Assembly: GCF_042477335.2 (NCBI RefSeq)
Contig: NC_091246.1
Coordinates: 252,096,501-252,160,500, forward strand
Direction of reading: 5' to 3'
DNA from: Ovis canadensis
Lineage: Eukaryota; Chordata; Mammalia; Artiodactyla; Bovidae
Length of the DNA stretch: 64,000 bases
Shown here: positions 27,101-36,100 of the stretch, piece after piece
Numbering within the stretch: the first letter of the stretch is position 1
How the letters are laid out: every line of letters begins with the position of its first letter
Position numbers and translations under genes: made by a program
The notes under the pieces: generated by a model
What the model saw: the letters and a program-made list of their open reading frames with translations, nothing else
What the model was told of the DNA's origin: nothing
Database searches by the model: none

Positions 27101-30100
27101 CGTGCTCATCCCTTCACCAATGTGCAGAGCCCTCCACCTCAGCCCCTTCACAGTCTCTCCCCCCACCCACTCCTGACTGGTTCCCAGAGTCAGCACTCCA
27201 AAACACAGAATGATTCTCTTTCCTGAGACAGATAAGACTGAGCCCTGCAATGAAAACATAGATATATTAGCACCTAGCACAGCAGTCTCAGTAAATAATT
27301 GTCAGAATCAAAGCTTAAAACTCATAAGTATTTTCTTACTAGATTTGAGCCTATTAAAGTACTAATTTAAATCCCTGACTTGCCTCAAAGAAATCAGATT
27401 GTGTTTGGGTTTGGGGGAGAAATTAAAATGACCTTACTGATTTTTCTGATTATAAAAGTAATTCATGATCACTTAAAACTCAGAAAATCTACAGAAGATA
27501 ATTTAAATACTCAGTAGTCCCAGGATCCCCAGATGGCTGGCACTAAGAACTTATTTTAATTGCATAATCTAGTTTACTCTTTACCAAAACTCCCTAGAAA
27601 TTAGGTCCTATTATCTCCCCTTAATAGAAGTTGTTGAAAGACAGAAAGTGGTTTCTGAAAAATAACTGGAGCCAAGAGTTATAAACCATAACTAACAACC
27701 GATGGCTGGATGGCATCACTGACTCGATGGACATGAGTCTGAGTAAACTCCGGGAGTTGGTGATGGACAGGGAGGCCTGGCATGCTGCGATTCATGGGGT
27801 CACAAAGAATCGGACACAACTGAGCAACTGAACTGAACTAAACAACCATAAACTGTGAGCATCTTTCCAAACTTGCAGATGATATCACTCTAACGGCAGA
27901 AAGCAAAGAGGAACTAAAGAACCTCTTGATGAGGGTGAAAGAGGAGAGTGAAAAACGTGGCTTAAAACTCAACATTCAAAAAACTAAGATCATGGCAACC
28001 GGTCCCATTATTTTGAGGCAAATAGAAGGGTAGGAAAGGGGAAATAGTGACAGATTATATTTTCCTGGGCTCCAAAATCACTGCAGGTGGTGACTGCAGC
28101 CATGAAATTAAGCCATGAAACTGCAGCCTTGAAATTCAAAGACACTTGCTTCCTAGAAGAAACACTATGACAAATGTAGACAGTGTATTAAAAAGCAAAG
28201 ACATCCCTTTGCCAACAAAGATCCTTAGAGTTAAAGCTATGGTTTTTCCAGTAGTCATGTATGGATGTGAGAGGTGAACCATAAAGAAGGCTGAGCACCA
28301 AAGAATTGAGGCTTTCAAACTGTGATGCTGGAGAAGACTCTTGAGAGTCCCTTGGACTACAAAATCAAACCAGTCAAACCTAAAGGAAATCAACCCTGAA
28401 TATTCATTGGAAGGACTGATGCTGAAGCTTCAATATTTTGGCCACCTGATACAAAGAGCCAGCGCACTGGAAAAGACCCTGATGCTGGGAAAGACTGAAA
28501 GTGGGAGGAGAAGGGGATGACAGGGGATGAGATGGTTGGAGGGCAACACCGACTCAATGGACATGAGGTTGAGTAAGTTCTGGGAGGTAGTGAAAGACAG
28601 GGAAGCCTGGCATGCTGCAGTCCACGGGGTCGCAAGGAGTCAGACAACAACGACAGACCTTTCCTAATTTGTTTTGTATAAAGACACCTTTTAAAAATAG
28701 GGTCAATCTTGGACTGCGCGAGGGGCGCAGTAGATGGGAATCCACCTGCCAATGCAGGGGACAGAGGTTCAATCCCTATTCTGGGAAGATCCCACATACT
28801 GCGGGGCAACTAAGTCCGTGCACCACAACTACTGAGCCTGCACTCCAAAGCCCTCGAGCCGCAACTACCAAGCCTGCACGCTGCGGCCACTGAAGCCTGT
28901 GCGTCCAGAGCCCGCACTCCGCAACAAGAGAAGGCCCTGCAGTGAGAAAGCCACATGCTGCAGTGAAGAGTAGCCCCCTTACTGAAACCAGAGAAAGCCC
29001 GTGTGCAGCAACGAAGACAAGGCACAGCCAAAAATAAAACTTTTTGAAAAACAGAATCAATCTAAACACACTGTTTCATAAGCTGCTCCCCCCTCCTCCC
29101 TTCCCCTCCACCCCAAATAGAGAGTCACTTTTCAAGTTAATTATCATCACTTTTACTAATGGCACCTACATCTAAACGTACTGATTCTTAGCAGCCTGAC
29201 ATGCTGCCTGTTACAGAACAGACAAACAAATATTTTTTGAATAAAAAAATGTCATAATTTACGTAATCAAACCCCTAGCTGGGAGGGTCGGGGATGCTAG
29301 CGGATTACCCAATGCGTCACTCCTGGAGGATCCAGTGTCCCACGGTGAACCTACCATGTTTCTCAAAAGGAATGTCATCTTCCACAAAGGGTTCAAAATC
29401 TTCTCGCTGCTTTATCATGTAGTCCACTGTCTCCTGTCGGTGCTTGAGATGATTTCGTGAGTGTCCTTCCAACTGATCACCAAGAGCTCTGAATAGGCAG
29501 TTGCTATCAAAACAAAAATGCTGGTCAAGACCTTTTAAAAATGAACTTAGTTCATCTAAAACAATGATGCTTCATGGCAGGCCATCCAAGGTAATCTTTC
29601 ACACAGAGAAGAGATAAAGCTTCAGCTCTCCGACTGTCCAGGATTCTTCCCAGATACCAGGGGCAGGAGAGCACCAGGGAAGATATTCAACCACCTTCCC
29701 TTTTTGAGAGGCAACAAACAAGAATCCTACTCCCCATTTACGAGCTGGCTGACTCAGGAAAGATACTGAACTTCTCTGAGCCTCCACTGCCTCAACAAGT
29801 GGAGCTGGTGATTTACTAACCACCTGAAGACAGGGCCCAGACACCACGGCCACTCCACATCTAAGGGCTCTCTATGATGCCCAGATCTCCTTCCAAAATG
29901 GTAAATCGTATCTACTATCTCTTTTCTGAAAGCCCTTCCACTATGGCTGCACAGCTAACTAATCATTCACCTAACAAGTATCACAAACACAGCAATTTGT
30001 CAAGCTCCCAATAGAAGCAATCAAACTTTCCATCCTGTTTTGAGTCCTGAGGACACAGTGGAGAAAGGCGTGGGAAGGAAAGCACTGGGGCTGCCCGCAG

Positions 30101-33100
30101 GTGCAGCTCACAGCTCACTCTCCCTCCCGGTGCCTCTCCTCTCACTCAAGGAGCCACAGTGATGTTTCTACTTCTGCCAGATGAAAATTCTCCTAGCTTT
30201 CCTTTTGTTTTCTTCCTAAAATTAAAATGCTGGTAATAAATCTTAAGAGTTTACTTTCACACCCCTTAACAGCTTCTAAAATTCCAAACTACATCACAAA
30301 CACAGAGCCCAGATACACAGAGACTGAAACACAAGCTGGCATCCTCAAAACTAAGGAAAGAGCCCTTCTGAAGCCAGACAGTTGCCCACTTTCACATCAG
30401 ACTGTTCACTCTTCCAAATGAAAATCTATGACATTCTAATTCCAAAATATAAACTCATCACTTCTCAAAGGACTTTAGACCTAAGTGTTTGGTGACAGAG
30501 GTTTTTTTTATTTTCAACTTAGAAAAGTGAGTTTTCAACAGAAAGTTGGAGAGGCAGGAATCTCTTCAAACGTATAAGGATTTATACTTCTTTTTTTGGC
30601 AGGTAAGAAGGGAGATTTAAAAGGCAACAGATTCTATAAACAAAAGAATCCAAGAAACTCTGCATCTATCTAGGGCAACATTCTAGAAGGAACTAGAACA
30701 TAAGAGTTCTATACACTAGAATGAGGGGTCTGTTGCTAAAATCTAACAATGGTGGTCTTTTTTCAACCACAGGGGGGAAAAGGAAGCCAATGGATAACAT
30801 GTTCTCAATTTTAAGCTTCTCTCTCAAACTGTTCTTAAACCTTTACCAACTGCTACCACTAGTTTACTCCTAAATTCCATTTAAGAGGTACGATTTGGCA
30901 AAAAATTACATACAAAGTTATTTTACATTTGATATCTCAAAATTCATGGTATTCTAAGAAAGTAACATGTTTCCTAAGAACTTTCAGTAACAGGGGCAGA
31001 TATTCCACACACAAGTCAAAAAAGTAGGCGTGAAACTGTACACTGCATAAGCTCCACCACCTTCACCTGCACACTGTCCACACACATGCAGAAACGCACA
31101 CAAACGCACGCGAAGGAAAAGCACTGAAAGCGGCACTTAAGCAGCTCTGACAACGTGCCAGGGGCTGTTCCAAACACTTTATTCGTATTAGAAGCATTTA
31201 GTCCTTACAGTTAACTCTATGAGACAGACACAGTTACTATCCCCCTATGGTAAAGTGCCCAAGGTCACAAAATCAGTAGGTGGTGCAACCAGGATTCAAT
31301 GCCAGGCACCAAAATGTTAGTGAAGTTATCCCTGGGTAGTTAGGAGTATGTGTCAAACTTACTTAAAATGTTAAATATACTTTTCTATATTTAAAAAAAA
31401 CTTCCTCGAGCTCACTAAAAATAGTCAAAATGAAAAATCAAGATAGATGAATCACTTCCTTTTCTAACAGTTATAAGGCAATGACACAGGAAATGTGAAC
31501 AACACTGCAAATGACCTGGGTTCCCTCAGGGAGCCCAGGAAGAGCACTCACCATCCTCATGAGAACAGTGCAGCCAGTGCCCGAGGGCCTCAAGGAGACC
31601 CCCGCTGCTTTCTGGGCCCACGCCTCGCCTACTACGCTAGAGCAGCGCCTCTCCACCCTCACACTGCTGATACTCTGGACAATCCTCTGTCCCACGCACG
31701 GGATGGTGTTCAGCAGCATCTCTGGCCTCAGCCGACTAGAGGCCGGTAGCAGCACTGCCACTGCTCTCCCTGCCAGCTGTGACGGCCAACAACATGCCTA
31801 GCCGCTGTCCTCCCCACTGCAGAGCCACGCCACTATCCCCACAGATGCACATACAAAAGTCATCAATCACACAAGTAGCACCCAAGGGCTTTGGGTGCTC
31901 AATAATTTAGCATGAGACAATACTGCAACACAGACATGAAAATAATTGACGGGCTCTTAGGGTGCAGTTGGGCTTCCCAACTGGCACTAGTGGCAAAGAA
32001 CCCGCCTGCCAATGCAGGAGACAGAAGAGGGCTGGGTTCCTTCCCCAGGTCGGGAAAAGCCCCTGGAGGAGGCAATGGCAGCCCACTCCAGTGTTCTTGC
32101 CTGGAGAATCCCAAGGACAGAGGAGCCTGGTGGGCTACCGTCTATAGGGTTGAAGAGTTGGACATGACTGAAGTGACTTAAAACACAAACAGGGGGCAGT
32201 AATAGTACAATACGCAGAAAAATGGGCGGCGGGTCAGGTTTTGTTCCCTTGTAGCTCAGCTGGTAAAGAATCCACCTCCAATGCAGGAAACCCTGGTCCA
32301 ATTCCTGGGGCGGGAAGATCCACTGGAGAAGGGATAGGCTACCCACTCCAGTATTCTTGGGCTTCCATGGTGGCTCAGCTGGTAAAGAATCTGCCTGCAA
32401 TGTGGGAGACCTGGGTTCAATCCCTGGTTTGGAAAGATCCCTTGGAAAAGGGAATGGCTACCCACTCCAGTATTCCGGCCTAAAGAATTTCACAGACTTT
32501 ATAGTCTATGAGGTTGCAAAAAGTTGGACACGACTGAGTGACTTTCACTTTGGAGGTCAGACCACTGCTAGAGTACTAGATGTAATTCTGATCGGTACAT
32601 TTTAAGGTATGTTCAAGTGAGGTGATGTGGCTTTAAACCTAGTGACCTTCAGCCTGAAGAAGGCTCCAGGGGACATGAATGCTGCCTCCAACTGTTATGG
32701 TGAAAGGGATATTATCCTTGTACAATAAAACTAAAACCAAAACAAGGAAGCTACAGAGACAAGGACAAACAAAAGGCAACTTTGTGTTAGTTTTACACAG
32801 ACAGACTGCACAGACTAAGGATTCTGTACATTTCTATTGTCAAGCCTCAGGAACTGTCCACCTATGTGCTATACAATATGGTTGCCACTATCCACAGGTG
32901 ATTACTAACCACTTGAAATGTGGTTAATCCAAATTCATGTGTGTTTAAGTGTTGAATACTGGATTTTGAACAGCATTTTTTAAATGTAAAGTATCTCATT
33001 AAAACTTGTTACATTGACTATATGCTGAAATGACATTTTAGATACAGTGGCTTGCCGTATATACTAAAATTAATTTCATCTGTTTCATTTTACGTTTTTA

Positions 33101-36100
33101 ATATGGCTATTGAAAAATTTTCAAATTATACATGTGGTTCTGACTTCGATCAGGCAGCGATGGGCTCAATCACTGACTCTCAAAAGTGTGATCTCTGACT
33201 AGCAACTTGAGCATCACCTGAGAACTTGTTCAAAATGAAAATTCTGAGCCCTCCGCCCGAGGCCTGCTGAGTCAAACTCTCTGGGGTTGGGACCCAGCAA
33301 TCTAGTCTCACTAAGGATTTAATTAGCCCTCCAGGTGATTCTGTTTTATGGTAAAGTTTGAGCAACACCAGGATCTAGACTCTAAATCAGCAGTACTCAA
33401 TAAAACTGCACTTTAGAATCCATGCGGACTTTTTTTTTTTTCCAATTATTCACAACCAAGCCCCAAGGCCCAAGGTTCTGGTGCGGCTGATCTGGGGCAA
33501 AGCCCATTCATTGTATTTTTTTCCAAAGCTCCCCAGGTGATTCTACTGTGCCACCAAGGTGGAAAACCACTGAGCAAGACCCAAAAGATGAGGCTGCTAC
33601 ACACGTGAGGCAGGAACTAATGGATATTGTAGATACCCTTCTGTCATTAAAATCCTACAATTATAAAAACAAGGTAAACTTTAAAAATAAAACAACTTGT
33701 CTGAGACAGAAATAAGTAGCTAAAATTAATGATTCTTCAATGCTTTGATATTAGAACACTACTAGTTAGTCCTGTAATTTGAGGCTACATTTAGGAAGAT
33801 ACAACCGGATAGAGTTCAGAGAAATGTTAATATTGTACTGCCTAATCCAATTAGAGATTCTATTCATGCTACATTCAATCATGTTTTTAAGGACCACATC
33901 AAGGTTAAAATATTTCCTGTTTTGAAACTGAATCCAATTTATGTGGGTCCATCCCCTGGAGAAGGAAATGGCAACCCACTCCAGTATTCTTGCCTGGAGA
34001 ATCCCATGGATGGAGGAGCTTAGCGGGCTACAGTTCATGGGCCGCAAAGAGTCAGACACGACTGAGCGACTTCACTTTCACTTTTCACCTTCAGACAACA
34101 CAATAAATATGAAGGTGGCCCATGAAGCATTACAACACCCTATAAGCGGCTCCCTGATTAACCCATGCTACACTGATCCAGCTCACATAAAGGCTACGTT
34201 ACAGAATACCAGCTGGTTTATTCCCAAGCACCCAAAGGCTCTAGCATGCTACAAATGCCACACTGCCAACAATGAATACATTTATATAGCGAGATGCTAT
34301 CTCAGGCTATTCAATATTCTTATCAGACCAGAATGGAAAGTCAGAAGAGTGGAGACTTGATTATTTTTTCATTACCTAACTTCATATTTCACCAAGAGTA
34401 CTCAAGAAATATCAACAAACAAAATAATCCACTGATATCTACTAACCCGTAACAAACAGGAAGCACCATCCACTGCACAGTGATAAAGCCTGTCTTCACC
34501 ATATCCAAAAGTGACACAATACTACAGAGGACTAACAGCCCACCACATGGCACCCATGGGAAGAACTTGTGAACGGAAAGGGGTTCGCTTCATGCAGCCC
34601 ACAGAGGAGGAATTACCATTACCATTTGACCTAACACTGTCCAAAGAACAGGGATGTCAGAAGGGAGTGACATAAGCACTGCAGTCAAGCTGGCCTCCAG
34701 CCTTGTCAGACTCAACAATTTGCAGATCTCTCAAAAATAAAGTGCTCCTGTGCCTTTACACATTTTACCCCTCAGTCCGGAATGCTCTCTTAGCGTATTT
34801 TTATTGGCCCTTCATGGCCCAGTCTGAGAATGACCTTCTCTGAGAGGCACCTAGCACAGAGTAGGTTTCGATGAACATGTGCTGAATGAACGCGGTTTCC
34901 CTGGCCACTTCAGGGAGTGTTGGCCGCTTTCTTCTCAATAGTATGCTATAATCAGTCACTGTAAAGAATCTATCAACTTGTACTTTAAGTATTTATACCA
35001 TTCACTCTTAAAGCATGACCCAGTTTGGGAAGGGAGGGTGTCTCTGAGACCTTTTCAGAGTTCTGACTCCGAAACTAATGTTAGTTATCCTTTTCACTCT
35101 AATTCTCTCACAAGTGTACAATGGAGTTTTCTAGAGGCTACTTGATATACGATATCTGTTATCACTCTGAAAGCTAATATAATGTTTGCGTACCATGTTT
35201 TTACTTTACTTTACTTTCTCATATAGTAAACATTGATAACCATAATCCACATAAGCCAAAGCTCTTTGGAGCCCTCATTCATTTTTAAGAGGGTAAAGGG
35301 ATCCTAAGACCAGAATGTGTGAGACCTGCTGTCCTGTTTCTTTCTTACTAGGCAATGTATTCCCAGCACCTTCCTCAACCAATGTTTCCCGAATTAACTA
35401 AAGAAATACGCTCTCTTCAGGGGCAGGGGAGCAGAAGTAGCACTCCCGAAGTCCCCACGGCATTATGAGAACTAGCTCAAGACTTCACAGCTCCCTGAGC
35501 TCCAATTCCTGCTCACAAGCAACCTTCTGTTGAGTATGTCAGTTTCCTGGACACACTGACAGTGGGAATACCAACCCCAGTATAGCAGACAGAAGCAATC
35601 CAATCATCTGCAAGGAAGAACCAGACACCAGCTCAGACCCACCAAATTCAACTGATACTTCGGTTTATAAACCAATGTCTTGTGCTTATGAGTGGCTAAT
35701 GCCCAGAATATTTAATAAACTATATTTGACAAAAATCAAGTATTAGGCTAAAATCAAGACCCAGCAAAGCAACCTTTGAACTGTAGCGACTCCACTAAGA
35801 AAACACCTCTTTGAGGGGCCCTGCTAAGGGCCTAGCTAGCCTTCCTCTATGATATTCTTATCATCATTTATTCAACAAAAATGCACTGAATGCCTTTAAT
35901 GTACCAGGCACTGTGTTAGGTGGTGGCGAACAAATTGCAATCAAGCTCTAAATCCAATCTGCCTAAAACACTGCACATATGTAGGAAAACTGGGAAAGGT
36001 AAATCAAGGCCAGGTCATACACAGTCTTGATTAATAAGGTGCAACATAATGGAAACCAAACAACATTTTCTTGCCCCTCTTCCACAGTTAAGGCTAAGGC